A DNA stretch of 64,000 bases from Ancrocorticia sp047501485 (lineage in GTDB: Bacteria > Actinomycetota > Actinomycetes > Actinomycetales > Actinomycetaceae), in NCBI GenBank assembly GCA_047501485.1, contig JAZDRN010000001.1:1116001-1180000 (forward strand), given 5' to 3'. This document shows, in pieces, positions 1-8,326 of this stretch. How positions within the stretch are numbered: position 1 is the stretch's first letter; each line of letters starts with the position of its first letter. Below the pieces are notes generated by a model. The model saw nothing but the letters and a program-made list of their open reading frames with translations, did no database searches and was not told the DNA's origin. A program made the translations under genes and the position numbers.

Positions 1-1
1 C

Positions 2-520
2 AAAGAAGCCAAGGAGAAGGGCTTCGACGTCATCGAGATCTCAACCGGCTTTATCATGCTTCCCACGTCAGGGCTTCTCCGCCTGGTGGAGAAGGTCGTC
101 AAAGCAGGTTTGAAGGCGAAGCCGGAACTCGGCATCCAGATCGGATCGGGTGGCGACTCCGGCGAGGCCGAGCTCGCGGCTGAATCCAAGAAGGATGTCG
201 GTGACCTCATCGACCGTGCCAAGCAAGCTCTCGATGCGGGTGCCGACATCATCATGATTGAGTCGGAGGGCATCACGGAGAATGTGGCGGAATGGAACAC
301 GGGTGCCGCAGCCTCCATCATCAACGGTGTTGGCCTTGAGAATGTGATGTTCGAAGCCGCGGATGGACCGGTATTCGAGTGGTACGTCAAGAACTACGGC
401 AACGAGGTCAACCTCTTCGTGGATCACTCGCAGATCCTCCAGCTGGAGGGCCTGCGCCAGAATATCTGGGGCAATAAGTCCACCTGGGGACGTGTTATCA
501 ACCCGCGTGATGAAGCATGA
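2..520 (+). CDS. ComA-family (phosphosulfolactate synthase-like) protein, 5' end missing
   Basis: The window starts inside this gene; 172 C-terminal residues are visible and the stop is TGA at 518-520. The family is a TIM-barrel enzyme that in methanogens joins PEP and sulfite to phosphosulfolactate (first step of coenzyme M synthesis). Bacilli and plants (HSA32) have relatives with other roles. Visible family marks are the EISTGFI strand, a LDAGADIIMIE segment, the FEAADGPVFEWYVKNYG stretch, a VNLF strand and the LQLEGLRQNIWG C-terminal helix. It is followed after 63 nt by a YrdC-like gene on the same strand. Nothing else for coenzyme M synthesis is visible, so the real substrate is unknown. 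Family assignment is fairly sure; function is not. Confidence 0.72.
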   Translation, partial: KEAKEKGFDVIEISTGFIMLPTSGLLRLVEKVVKAGLKAKPELGIQIGSGGDSGEAELAAESKKDVGDLIDRAKQALDAGADIIMIESEGITENVAEWNTGAAASIINGVGLENVMFEAADGPVFEWYVKNYGNEVNLFVDHSQILQLEGLRQNIWGNKSTWGRVINPRDEA

Positions 521-583
521 CATCCCAATCCATCCGCCCTCGGGTATGCCCGGTGGGCGGGCCGTCCCGCCACAAGGAGCCAC

Positions 584-1387
584 ATGACCGATACGACTAC
601 AACGCATATCCCGTGGAATGGCAGCCTGCAACACGAAGCCGTCGAACTGCTCCGCGCGGGCGGCAACGTGGTTGTCAGCCCCACGAAGGTGGGATACATA
701 ATCCTCGCAGTCGATGCTGATGGGCTTGCGCGTAAGTTCGAGCTGAAGAACCGTCCCCTCAGCAAGCCGAGTGTCGTACTATGCGGCTCTCTCGACGAAC
801 TCGTTGCGCTGGCCAAGGTCAACGACGAAATCATCGACTTCTATCGTGCTCATTGGCGACAGGACGTGCTGATGGGATGCATCCTTCCGTGGGCTCCCAG
901 TGGGCGCGCGAACATCTGGCCGAGCGTGGAGCCTTACGTGATGGATGAGCGCTGCACGAGCTGCTTTGTCATACGGTTTGGTGCGCCCGCTGAGCGCATT
1001 GCAAGTGAGCTGTGGAATCGAGACCGCACGGTTCTCTTCGCCAGTTCTGCGAATCCCTCGGGACAGGGCAATAAGGGACTCGTTGCGGGGATTGGTGAGC
1101 GTATCGATCGTGGCGTGGATCTGGTGATCGAGGCTGATGAGTTCGTACACGGCATTCAACCGAGCATCGACGATCGTTATGAGCAGGGGGTGATGGTGTC
1201 GTTCGTGAACGAAGAGGGCGAACTTGTTCCAGAACAGCGCGGGCGCGTCGTCCGTGGGATTCGTGGAGAAGAAGCGTCTGACTCGTATCCCACCTTGATT
1301 CGTGCTGGGTTATCGCTCGACCGCATTCTGGTCAATATGGCGACGCACTTTCCGCGCTGGGACTATCGTCACGGCCAGTACTACTGA
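584..1387 (+). CDS. Diverged YrdC/Sua5-domain protein (threonylcarbamoyl-AMP synthase-like)
   Basis: 267 residues. The start ATG has an AAGGAG site 6 nt before it. YrdC/Sua5 proteins make threonylcarbamoyl-AMP from Thr, bicarbonate and ATP for tRNA t6A. Recognisable parts are the substrate-loop region around residues 33-40, the basic KNRPLSKP stretch at 55-62 and ASSANPSG at 153-160, which matches the family TSANPSG motif. The first motif reads PTKVGYII instead of the usual PT(D/E)TVYGL, so this is probably a paralog rather than the housekeeping Sua5. About 60 extra C-terminal residues follow the domain and do not look like the Sua5 C-terminal domain. It is adjacent to the ComA-like gene, which suggests a shared pathway. 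Which carbamoyl or adenylate chemistry it does, if any, is unknown. Confidence 0.7.
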   Translation: MTDTTTTHIPWNGSLQHEAVELLRAGGNVVVSPTKVGYIILAVDADGLARKFELKNRPLSKPSVVLCGSLDELVALAKVNDEIIDFYRAHWRQDVLMGCILPWAPSGRANIWPSVEPYVMDERCTSCFVIRFGAPAERIASELWNRDRTVLFASSANPSGQGNKGLVAGIGERIDRGVDLVIEADEFVHGIQPSIDDRYEQGVMVSFVNEEGELVPEQRGRVVRGIRGEEASDSYPTLIRAGLSLDRILVNMATHFPRWDYRHGQYY

Positions 1388-1555
1388 CCTCGACTGCCGC
1401 GGCGGTGTCCTAAGCGTGGTGGGCGCGCCCGTGAACGGTGTGATCCCCACCTTGCCCGACCACGTCGCACGCGTGGCGGCCCGGTCGAGCCGAGTGGAGC
1501 CGAAGAAGGCCACATGCGGGTAGCGTTGTCATAGTGGTCAATAGAAAGGATCGAT

Positions 1556-2365
1556 ATGGCAACGAGCGATGCGGCGATGGTGGCGCCGTCCCAACGAATT
1601 CTGGTCACGGGAGCCTCCCGTGGAATCGGGCGGCACATCGCCCGAGGGCTCGCCCGCCCGGGTCGTAGTCTGATACTCGTGGCGCGCAGTCTGGATGCGC
1701 TCGAAGAGGTAGCAGAGGAATGCGAGGCGTTGGGGGCGAAGGTGTGCACGATGGCGTGCCATCTGGAGAAGCACGACAGGCTCGATCACATGCTCGACAT
1801 CATCAAAGCCGATGGCGGCGCGGACATGGTGGTCAATTGCGCCGGGATCTTCGGTGAGGAGAAGCTGCCGTGGGATACCGACCCCGACCTGTGGTGGCAG
1901 ACTCAGCTCGTCAATGTCCGGGCGCCGTATCTGATCCAGCACGCCCTCGTGCCGGGGATGTTGGAGCGCGGCGGCGGCCGAATCCTGGACCTGTCCTCAG
2001 GAGCGGCTATCAAGGATCGCGACGATTCGTCCGGGTACTATGTGTCCAAGACCGCCCTCATGCGGCTGGGCGGTTGCATGCATGAGGCGGGGTATGAACG
2101 AGGGCTCCGTGTTCTGGAACTGGCACCCGGCGTCGTCATGACCGATATGAGCCGCAATCTGGCGATGCACGAGGGGCGTTCGGATTGGGTGAGTCCTTCC
2201 GAGGTCTCGGCTATGGCCGCGGCATTCGCCGAGGGCGAGTTGGATGGGCTTTCCGGAAGCCAGGTGCGAGCGGGCTCGGACGATCTCGATGAGTTGAGGG
2301 CCCGGTCTCGCAAAGGCCTCGGATCCAACGAGCGGAGGTTGCGGCTTTCGTCTTGGGCCGATTAG
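1556..2365 (+). CDS. Short-chain dehydrogenase/reductase (SDR)
   Basis: 269 residues. GAAAGGA lies 6-8 nt before the ATG. This is a classical SDR: cofactor motif TGASRGIG at 18-25, NCAG at 94-97, catalytic serine in LDLSSG (147/148) and the YYVSK active site (Y161, K165). The family oxidises or reduces alcohols and ketones with NAD(P)(H). An arginine in the motif, SRGIG, leaves NADP(H) use possible. It follows the ComA-like and YrdC-like genes on the same strand but after 168 nt, so co-transcription is uncertain. The substrate cannot be read from sequence. The C-terminal about 30 residues are charged and probably peripheral. Confidence 0.85.
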   Translation: MATSDAAMVAPSQRILVTGASRGIGRHIARGLARPGRSLILVARSLDALEEVAEECEALGAKVCTMACHLEKHDRLDHMLDIIKADGGADMVVNCAGIFGEEKLPWDTDPDLWWQTQLVNVRAPYLIQHALVPGMLERGGGRILDLSSGAAIKDRDDSSGYYVSKTALMRLGGCMHEAGYERGLRVLELAPGVVMTDMSRNLAMHEGRSDWVSPSEVSAMAAAFAEGELDGLSGSQVRAGSDDLDELRARSRKGLGSNERRLRLSSWAD

Positions 2366-2447
2366 TTCGCGCGAAAACCAAGGCGATCAAGGAAAAACTG
2401 TAAGCCCGGGCAAAAGCGGTCGTGAACGGCTTGCTGGTTTTGCACAG

Positions 2448-2499
2448 GGAAGAGCCCGCGGGAGGCAGTTCGTCGAAGAACTGACCCGCGGGCTCTTCC
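2448..2499. terminator. Bidirectional hairpin terminator between convergent SDR and helicase genes
   Basis: Perfect 15-bp inverted repeat, 2448-2462 against 2485-2499, around a GAAGAGCCCGCGGG arm. Inside the loop is a second 6-bp stem (2466-2471 with 2478-2483), making one long rod. It sits between two genes transcribed towards each other, so it can serve both. Confidence 0.75.
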
Positions 2500-2552
2500 T
2501 CTATATATGACGGCGGCGTTTGGTGAAAACGCCACCATCCGGCAGCTGCTAC

Positions 2553-4520
2553 TCAGTAACGGTTGCGCCCACGATCCTCGCGGTAGCCTCCGCGACGGTC
2601 GTCGCGGCCACGCTCATCGCGCGAGCCACGGCGCCCACCGAAGCGGTCGCCGCCTCCGAAACGATCGTTGTGGCGATCCTCGCGGTAGCGACGGTCGCGA
2701 TCGCCGATGTTCTTCTTGCCGCGACCGGACTGGTCGTAGCCTCCGGAACGGAAACCGCGGCGATCCTCGTGCTCACGCGGCCTGCGCTCGCCCGGACCGC
2801 TGTCCTCGCTGATGCGAAGCTCGCGGCCTGAAACTCGAGCCTCGGAGATGCGCTGGCGGGTCTCAGAATTGAGAGGCACGCCGATCTCGATAAGGGAGAA
2901 GGTGGGATAGATGTCGATCTGACCGAGGTCGGATCCACGCAGTCCACCCTCGTGGGTCAGCGCACCGACGATCGCGCCCGGCTTGACGCGGTCCTTGTGG
3001 CCGACTTCCACGCGATAGCGGGTGGATCCTTCGAGGCGCTTGCGCGGCTTGCGCTCACGGCGTTCGCCGCGATCTCCACGATCGCCGCGCCCGTCCCTGC
3101 GATCGTCCATGTCAACGGTCAGCTTCTCAGGCTCCTCGCCGCGCACCGGCCCGGGATCGCGCACGCCCAGGGCGAGCAGCGAGACGATGAGATCGTCGCG
3201 GCTCATGGGGTTCTCAGACGCGGCGGAGGACAGGTCGAAGTTCTCCAGCAGCTCGCGGTAGACCCCGAGGCGTCCGTTCTCGAAACGGACGCGGGCGCGC
3301 TCGATGAGCTTCTCGGCGCGAAGCTTGGAGACCTCGGCCGGTGTGGGAAGCTCGACCTGCTCCATGCGGGAATTGGTCTGCTTCTCGATGCGACGCAACC
3401 GCGCGCGCTCCTTGGGCGTCACGAAGGTCAGCGACTCGCCGGCGCGGCCGGCGCGGCCGGTCCGGCCGATGCGGTGCACATAGGTATCGGACTCGCGCGG
3501 AACATCGAAGTTCACCACGAGACCGATACGCTCCACATCGAGGCCGCGAGCTGCCACGTCGGTGGCCACGAGCACGTCGAGTGAGCCGTCCTTTAGGCGC
3601 TGCACCAGCTTCTCGCGGTCGCGCTGGGCGACATCGCCGGACAGGGCCGCGGTGGCGACACCGCGGGTGCCCAGCTCGATGGCCAGGTCCTCGGCGGTGG
3701 CGCGGGTACGGACGAAGACGAGGGCGGCGTCGGCCTCGGAGACCGCGAGCACGCGGGCCAGTGCGCCGATCTTGTGGCGTTCGGGCACCACGGCGAAGGT
3801 CTGCCGCACCGTCGAGACCGTCGAAGCCGGACGCGAGATCGTCACGGCCTCCGGGTTATTCATGTGCTTATCGGCCACGCGGCGGATGGCCGGGGGCATG
3901 GTGGCGGAGAACAGTGCGGAGATGCGCTCGGTGGGCAGATCGGAGGCGATGGTCTCGACGTCGTCGGCAAATCCCATGCGAAGCATCTCGTCGGCCTCGT
4001 CCAGAACGAAATACCGGACGTTGTCGAGTTTCAGCGCGCCGCGGTTCATGAGGTCCATGATGCGGCCGGGGGTGCCCACGACGACCTGGGCGCCGTTCTC
4101 CAGGGCCCGCAACTGAGGCGTGTAGGACGAGCCGCCGTAGACGGCGACGACGTTGACGTTGCGCGAGTGCGCGGCGAAGTTGTCGATGGCCTCGGCGCCC
4201 TGCATCGCGAGTTCGCGCGTCGGTGCCAGGACGAGCGCCTGCACCTTGCGTGCCTCGGGATCGATGTGGGCGAGCAGCGGCAGGCCGAAGGCGGCCGTCT
4301 TGCCGGTACCCGTCTGGGCGACGCCTACGACGTCGCTTCCAGCCATGAGCAGCGGAATCGCCTTGGCCTGTACGGCGGTGGGATGCACGAAGCCCATGTC
4401 GGTCACCGCATTGAGGAGATCCTCGGGCAGGCTCAGATCGGCGAAGGTCAGATCCGTGGCGTTGACATCGGGTTCTTTGGCGGAGTTCTCCGCCTCTACG
4501 GACACGGTGGTGTCAGTCAT
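2553..4520 (-). CDS. deaD: DEAD-box ATP-dependent RNA helicase with RNA-binding domain and RG-rich tail
   Basis: 655 residues from ATG at 4520, which has GGAAAG 7-8 nt upstream; an in-frame ATG at 4535 would have no such site. DeaD/CsdA-type helicases unwind RNA in ribosome assembly and cold adaptation. Motifs in order: Q motif near Q51, AQTGTGKT at 68-75, PTRELA at 100-105, TPGRI at 150-154, DEAD at 174-177, SAT at 205-207, then ATDVAARGLD and HRIGRTGRAGR. A DbpA-like RNA-binding domain follows at about 475-555. The last about 80 residues are a low-complexity Arg/Gly/Asp tail (RGG-like), typical of actinobacterial DeaD. A leader of at least 150 nt separates it from the MFS gene. Single-gene transcript likely. 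Confidence 0.92.
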   Translation of the reverse strand: MTDTTVSVEAENSAKEPDVNATDLTFADLSLPEDLLNAVTDMGFVHPTAVQAKAIPLLMAGSDVVGVAQTGTGKTAAFGLPLLAHIDPEARKVQALVLAPTRELAMQGAEAIDNFAAHSRNVNVVAVYGGSSYTPQLRALENGAQVVVGTPGRIMDLMNRGALKLDNVRYFVLDEADEMLRMGFADDVETIASDLPTERISALFSATMPPAIRRVADKHMNNPEAVTISRPASTVSTVRQTFAVVPERHKIGALARVLAVSEADAALVFVRTRATAEDLAIELGTRGVATAALSGDVAQRDREKLVQRLKDGSLDVLVATDVAARGLDVERIGLVVNFDVPRESDTYVHRIGRTGRAGRAGESLTFVTPKERARLRRIEKQTNSRMEQVELPTPAEVSKLRAEKLIERARVRFENGRLGVYRELLENFDLSSAASENPMSRDDLIVSLLALGVRDPGPVRGEEPEKLTVDMDDRRDGRGDRGDRGERRERKPRKRLEGSTRYRVEVGHKDRVKPGAIVGALTHEGGLRGSDLGQIDIYPTFSLIEIGVPLNSETRQRISEARVSGRELRISEDSGPGERRPREHEDRRGFRSGGYDQSGRGKKNIGDRDRRYREDRHNDRFGGGDRFGGRRGSRDERGRDDRRGGYREDRGRNRY

Positions 4521-4728
4521 CAAGCTTCTTTCCATAGAAAAGCAATGGCCAGCGCGCGCTTAAAGAATCCAAATCGAGCGCTCGTGGACAGAGCAATTCC
4601 CGGAGATTGCGACTACGCGCCTGCCGTACACTCATCAGACTAAAACACACACGGCAGAAAGCTGGGGGCGCTAGATGCGCCTCAAAGAGTTTAGTGGTTG
4701 CGAGGCTCGCGATGCAGTAGTGGCGGCG

Positions 4729-4757
4729 GTGAGATGGCCGACAGTAGGCCACCTCAC
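4729..4757 (-). terminator. Imperfect hairpin after the MFS gene
   Basis: 11-bp arms 4729-4739 and 4747-4757 with one mismatch and a 7-nt loop, just past the stop of the minus-strand MFS gene. No T-run follows, so it may be a weak terminator or part of the helicase leader. Confidence 0.4.
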
Positions 4758-4779
4758 GTTATGTCCTAACTGGGCTATC

Positions 4780-6186
4780 TCAAGTCGTGAACGTTTGGCG
4801 CATCTGCGCCTCCTCCCGGGAACCGGGAATGGGCTGGACCCTGTGCGCTACGACGAAGGCCGCCATCATAACAAATGCCATCGCACCGATAGCGCCCGCG
4901 AAGGCGGCGGACTGGGCCGGGAGGATAATCGCGTAGACGATCCCGGCGGCGGCCACCGCCGTGGCCGCGCCGAGGGTGTCGGCCATCTGCAGGGAGGACG
5001 ACGTCCTGCCTTGATTCTCGGGAGCGGACATGGAGAGCCCGTGCACCGTCATCGCGGGATACACGAAGCCGATACCCAGGCCGGCGATGGTCCAGCCGGC
5101 GATGACAACGAGTCCGGATACCTCTTCGAAGGTCCCCACAATCGTTGCCGCGACACCCACGAACTGAATGAGGGCGCCGATGACGGGAATGCGCCGCCTG
5201 CGCTCCGGATCGACGATCCGCCCCTGCGCCGCGGAACCGATCGCCCAGGTCACCGACCCGACCGTCAGCACCAACCCCGCTTGGAACGGGTCCCAGCCGT
5301 GGATTACCTGCAACATAAGCGGAAGAAAGGCCTCCACGCCGACGAAGGCGCCGTGGATGAGCCCGCGCAGCAACACGGTCGAGGCCAGGCCGCGACGCGC
5401 GCGGAATGTCCCGCGTGGCAGCAGCGGCTTCATGAACAGGAACGTCGCCAGCGCGCTGACGGCGATGACGGCGTAGACGTCGGCGGAGAAATCGGAGGAG
5501 TCCGTCCCCGACATCACCTGCAGGATCGCCGCGAAGATCCCGGCCGCGAACGCGCAGAACACGGTGACGCGGATGCGGCTGTTGTCCGCGGGGCTGGCGT
5601 GGTGAGGAATCTTCCGGGTCACGTTCACCAACAGCGGGAACGCCACGAGCAGGATGGCGGGAACCAGGCCGAAGACCACCCGCCACGTCATGTGCTGCAC
5701 GATGAAGCCTGCGATGGCGGGTCCGACCAGTGCGGGAAGCACCCATGCCGCGGCGAATGCTGCGAAGAAGGAGGGCTGGCGAACCGGACGCACGTTGTTA
5801 CCCACCAGCGTGTACAGCGGGACCACGCACAGGCCCGCGCCCAGCCCCTGTACCGCTCGTCCCAGGACGAAGACGTACATATTCGGTGCGAGCGTGCACA
5901 GCACCAGGCCCGCCGTGAAACCGGCGATTCCGGTGTACAGGCAGGATTGAGGGCTGCGGTGATCCGACCAGGGGCCCGCCAATGCGGTCGTCATCAGCTG
6001 GGTGGCCATCACCACGCCCATGGCCAGTGCGTAGAGGTTCATGCCGTCCAAAGCTCCGACCACGGTGGGCATCGCGGTGGCTACGGCGAGGGTCTCGAAG
6101 GCGATGAGCGAGATGAGCCCGACGGATAGCCACTTCAGCAGCCTCTCATCGGCGGGGGAGAGGAACTCTCGTTCACTCGTGCTCAC
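4780..6186 (-). CDS. MFS transporter
   Basis: 468 residues from GTG at 6186, chosen because AGGAGGT lies 5 nt before it; the longer frame up to 6339 has no site and a non-hydrophobic, Pro/Arg-rich N-terminus. Major facilitator proteins move small molecules by proton exchange. About 12-14 membrane segments are visible, beginning near residue 17. The TM2-3 loop carries a PWSDHRSPQ stretch in the place of the usual GxLaDrxGrr motif, and VLGRAVQGLGAGL matches the motif-B region of drug exporters. The C-terminus is short and cytoplasmic. It has no partner gene, so the substrate (drug or metabolite efflux) is unknown. Confidence 0.82.
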   Translation of the reverse strand: MSTSEREFLSPADERLLKWLSVGLISLIAFETLAVATAMPTVVGALDGMNLYALAMGVVMATQLMTTALAGPWSDHRSPQSCLYTGIAGFTAGLVLCTLAPNMYVFVLGRAVQGLGAGLCVVPLYTLVGNNVRPVRQPSFFAAFAAAWVLPALVGPAIAGFIVQHMTWRVVFGLVPAILLVAFPLLVNVTRKIPHHASPADNSRIRVTVFCAFAAGIFAAILQVMSGTDSSDFSADVYAVIAVSALATFLFMKPLLPRGTFRARRGLASTVLLRGLIHGAFVGVEAFLPLMLQVIHGWDPFQAGLVLTVGSVTWAIGSAAQGRIVDPERRRRIPVIGALIQFVGVAATIVGTFEEVSGLVVIAGWTIAGLGIGFVYPAMTVHGLSMSAPENQGRTSSSLQMADTLGAATAVAAAGIVYAIILPAQSAAFAGAIGAMAFVMMAAFVVAHRVQPIPGSREEAQMRQTFTT

Positions 6187-6374
6187 TGAGACCTCCTGGA
6201 CGGGTGAGTTCGGACGGATTGAGGACGACGACGGCGCCGGCGGGCCCTCCCGCGGTTTCCAAGCGGGTGGGCACCCACTGCGCGTTCGCCCACCCGCTCG
6301 CCATCTTGGCAGATCGGCGGATATTTGTCCTGCCTCCAAGCATGGAACGTCTCAAAGCCCACACGTCGCGAAGG

Positions 6375-6402
6375 ATGACACCACGTCCCGTTCGAGTAGC
6401 AT
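6375..6402 (+). promoter_or_regulatory. Candidate promoter of aspS
   Basis: ATGACA at 6375-6380 (close to TTGACA) and TAGCAT at 6397-6402, with 16 nt between them, about 85 nt before the aspS start. It lies in the 301-nt gap between the divergent MFS and aspS starts. Confidence 0.4.
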
Positions 6403-6415
6403 GAAAGGACGGCTT

Positions 6416-6456
6416 CCGCTCGTCTCGCGGATGCCTGTAGCCCGCTCGTCTCGCGG
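6416..6456 (+). repeat. Two direct copies of a small hairpin in the aspS leader
   Basis: CCGCTCGTCTCGCGG occurs at 6416-6430 and again at 6442-6456. Each copy can fold with CCGC pairing to GCGG. Both would lie in the aspS 5' leader if the promoter at 6375-6402 is right. Function unknown. The rest of the 6187-6487 gap shows no gene. Confidence 0.5.
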
Positions 6457-6487
6457 GTGAAACGCTCACAACAGAAAGAGGAACAGC

Positions 6488-8326
6488 GTGCTTCGCACTC
6501 GAAACGCAGGTTCTTTGCGTGCGGCCGACATCGGCGCCGCCGTCGTACTGACCGGATGGGTAGATCGCCGTCGCGATCACGGGGGCATCGCCTTCATCGA
6601 TTTGCGCGACGCCTCGGGCATCGCTCAGGTGACCATCCGCGAGGAAGTGGCTCACGAACTGCGCAATGAATACTGCATCCGTGTCACCGGTGTGGTCCGT
6701 GAACGTCCGGAGGGCAACGCCAACGCGGCGCTCGCCACCGGCGATATCGAAGTGGAAGCAGAGGATATCGAAGTCCTCAACGCTGCCGCCCCGCTGCCCT
6801 TCCAGGTCTCCCAGCATGCGGAGGACGGCGGCCAGGTGGGCGAGGACGTCCGTCTGAAGTACCGCTATCTCGATCTGCGTCGCGCTCCCGAGCAGCATGC
6901 CATCCGGCTGCGCGCCAAGGTATCCCAGGCTGCCCGTCGCGTCCTCGACGGACACGAGTTCGTGGAGATCGAGACCCCGACCCTGACGCGTTCCACCCCC
7001 GAGGGTGCTCGCGACTTCCTGGTGCCGGCCCGCCTGAACCCGGGCACGTGGTACGCCCTGCCGCAGTCGCCCCAGCTGTTCAAGCAGCTGCTCATGGTGG
7101 CGGGTATGGAGCGCTACTACCAGATTGCGCGCTGCTACCGCGATGAGGACTTCCGTGCGGACCGCCAGCCCGAGTTCACCCAGCTGGATGTGGAGATGTC
7201 CTTCGTGGACCAGGATGACGTCATCGCCGTCTCCGAGGACATTCTGCGCGAGATCTGGGCGCTCATCGGGTTTGAACTGGAGACTCCGATTCCGCGCATC
7301 ACCTACAAGGACGCGATGAAGCGCTTCGGCTCGGACAAGCCCGACCTGCGCTTCGGCTACGAGCTTGTCGAACTCACCGATTTCTTCGCGAACACCCCTT
7401 TCCGGGTGTTCCAGCAGGAGTACGTGGGCGCCGTCGTCATGCCCGGAGGCGGCTCCCAGCCTCGCCGCACATTTGACAAGTGGCAGGAATGGGCCCGTGC
7501 CCGCGGAGCCAAGGGACTGGCATACGTGACGATCGCGGAGGACGGGACCCTAGGTGGCCCGGTCTCCAAGAACATCTCCGAGCAGGAGCGCGCCGGCCTG
7601 GCCGAGGCCACAGGCGCCAAGCCCGGCGATTGCATCTTCTTCGCGGCGGGGGAGGCCACCGGCTCGCGCGAGCTGCTCGGGGCGGCCCGCCTGGAGATCG
7701 GCAAGCGCTGCGGCCTCATCGATCCCGACGCCTGGGCATTCACCTGGGTGGTGGACGCGCCGCTGTTCAAGCCCTCCGGTGCGGCTGTCGCCGAGGGCGA
7801 TGTCGCCCTGGGCCACTCGGCCTGGACCGCCGTGCACCACGCGTTCACGTCGCCCAAGCCGGAGTGCCTGGACAACTTCGACACCGATCCGGGTGAGGCT
7901 CTCGCCTACGCCTATGACATCGTCTGCAACGGCAACGAGATCGGCGGAGGCTCGATCCGTATCCATCGCCGCGATATCCAGGAGCGGGTCTTCAAGGTCA
8001 TGGGGCTTACCCAGGAAGAGGCGCAGGAGAAGTTCGGCTTCCTGCTCGACGCCTTCCAGTACGGAGCCCCGCCGCACGGCGGCATCGCCTTCGGCTGGGA
8101 CCGCATCGTGGCGCTGCTGACCAAGGCGCCCTCGATTCGCGACGTCATCGCGTTCCCGAAGATCGGCAACGGCTGGGATCCGCTGACCGACGCTCCCGCG
8201 GCTATCACGCCCGAGCAGCGCAAGGAGGCCGGTGTCGACGCCAAGCCCAAGAAGAAGGACGAGGCGGACGCCGAGAAGGCTGAGGCAGCCAAGGAGACCG
8301 AGTCTGGGGAGGTCCCCGCCAAGTGA
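6488..8326 (+). CDS. aspS: Aspartate--tRNA ligase
   Basis: 612 residues. GTG start with GAAAGAGGAA upstream. It is a class II synthetase charging tRNA-Asp in the cytoplasm. The N-terminal OB-fold anticodon domain covers about 1-110 (GWVDRRRDHGGIAFIDLRD). Class II motif 2 is RCYRDEDFRADRQPEFTQLD starting at R215, and motif 3 is GIAFGWDRI near 531-541. The bacterial GAD insertion lies between them (about 300-420), including HSAWTAVHHAF just after it. Residues past about 580 form a Lys/Glu/Ala-rich tail outside the conserved fold. The stop overlaps the start of the acetyltransferase gene (GTGA), so the two are translationally coupled. Whether it also misacylates tRNA-Asn cannot be decided here. 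Confidence 0.96.
   Translation: MLRTRNAGSLRAADIGAAVVLTGWVDRRRDHGGIAFIDLRDASGIAQVTIREEVAHELRNEYCIRVTGVVRERPEGNANAALATGDIEVEAEDIEVLNAAAPLPFQVSQHAEDGGQVGEDVRLKYRYLDLRRAPEQHAIRLRAKVSQAARRVLDGHEFVEIETPTLTRSTPEGARDFLVPARLNPGTWYALPQSPQLFKQLLMVAGMERYYQIARCYRDEDFRADRQPEFTQLDVEMSFVDQDDVIAVSEDILREIWALIGFELETPIPRITYKDAMKRFGSDKPDLRFGYELVELTDFFANTPFRVFQQEYVGAVVMPGGGSQPRRTFDKWQEWARARGAKGLAYVTIAEDGTLGGPVSKNISEQERAGLAEATGAKPGDCIFFAAGEATGSRELLGAARLEIGKRCGLIDPDAWAFTWVVDAPLFKPSGAAVAEGDVALGHSAWTAVHHAFTSPKPECLDNFDTDPGEALAYAYDIVCNGNEIGGGSIRIHRRDIQERVFKVMGLTQEEAQEKFGFLLDAFQYGAPPHGGIAFGWDRIVALLTKAPSIRDVIAFPKIGNGWDPLTDAPAAITPEQRKEAGVDAKPKKKDEADAEKAEAAKETESGEVPAK

Noticed and set aside
4675..6129. A 484-codon plus-strand open frame opposite the MFS gene
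   Set aside because: Composition is Arg/Gly/His-rich shadow sequence; the minus-strand MFS protein has clear helices and a ribosome site.
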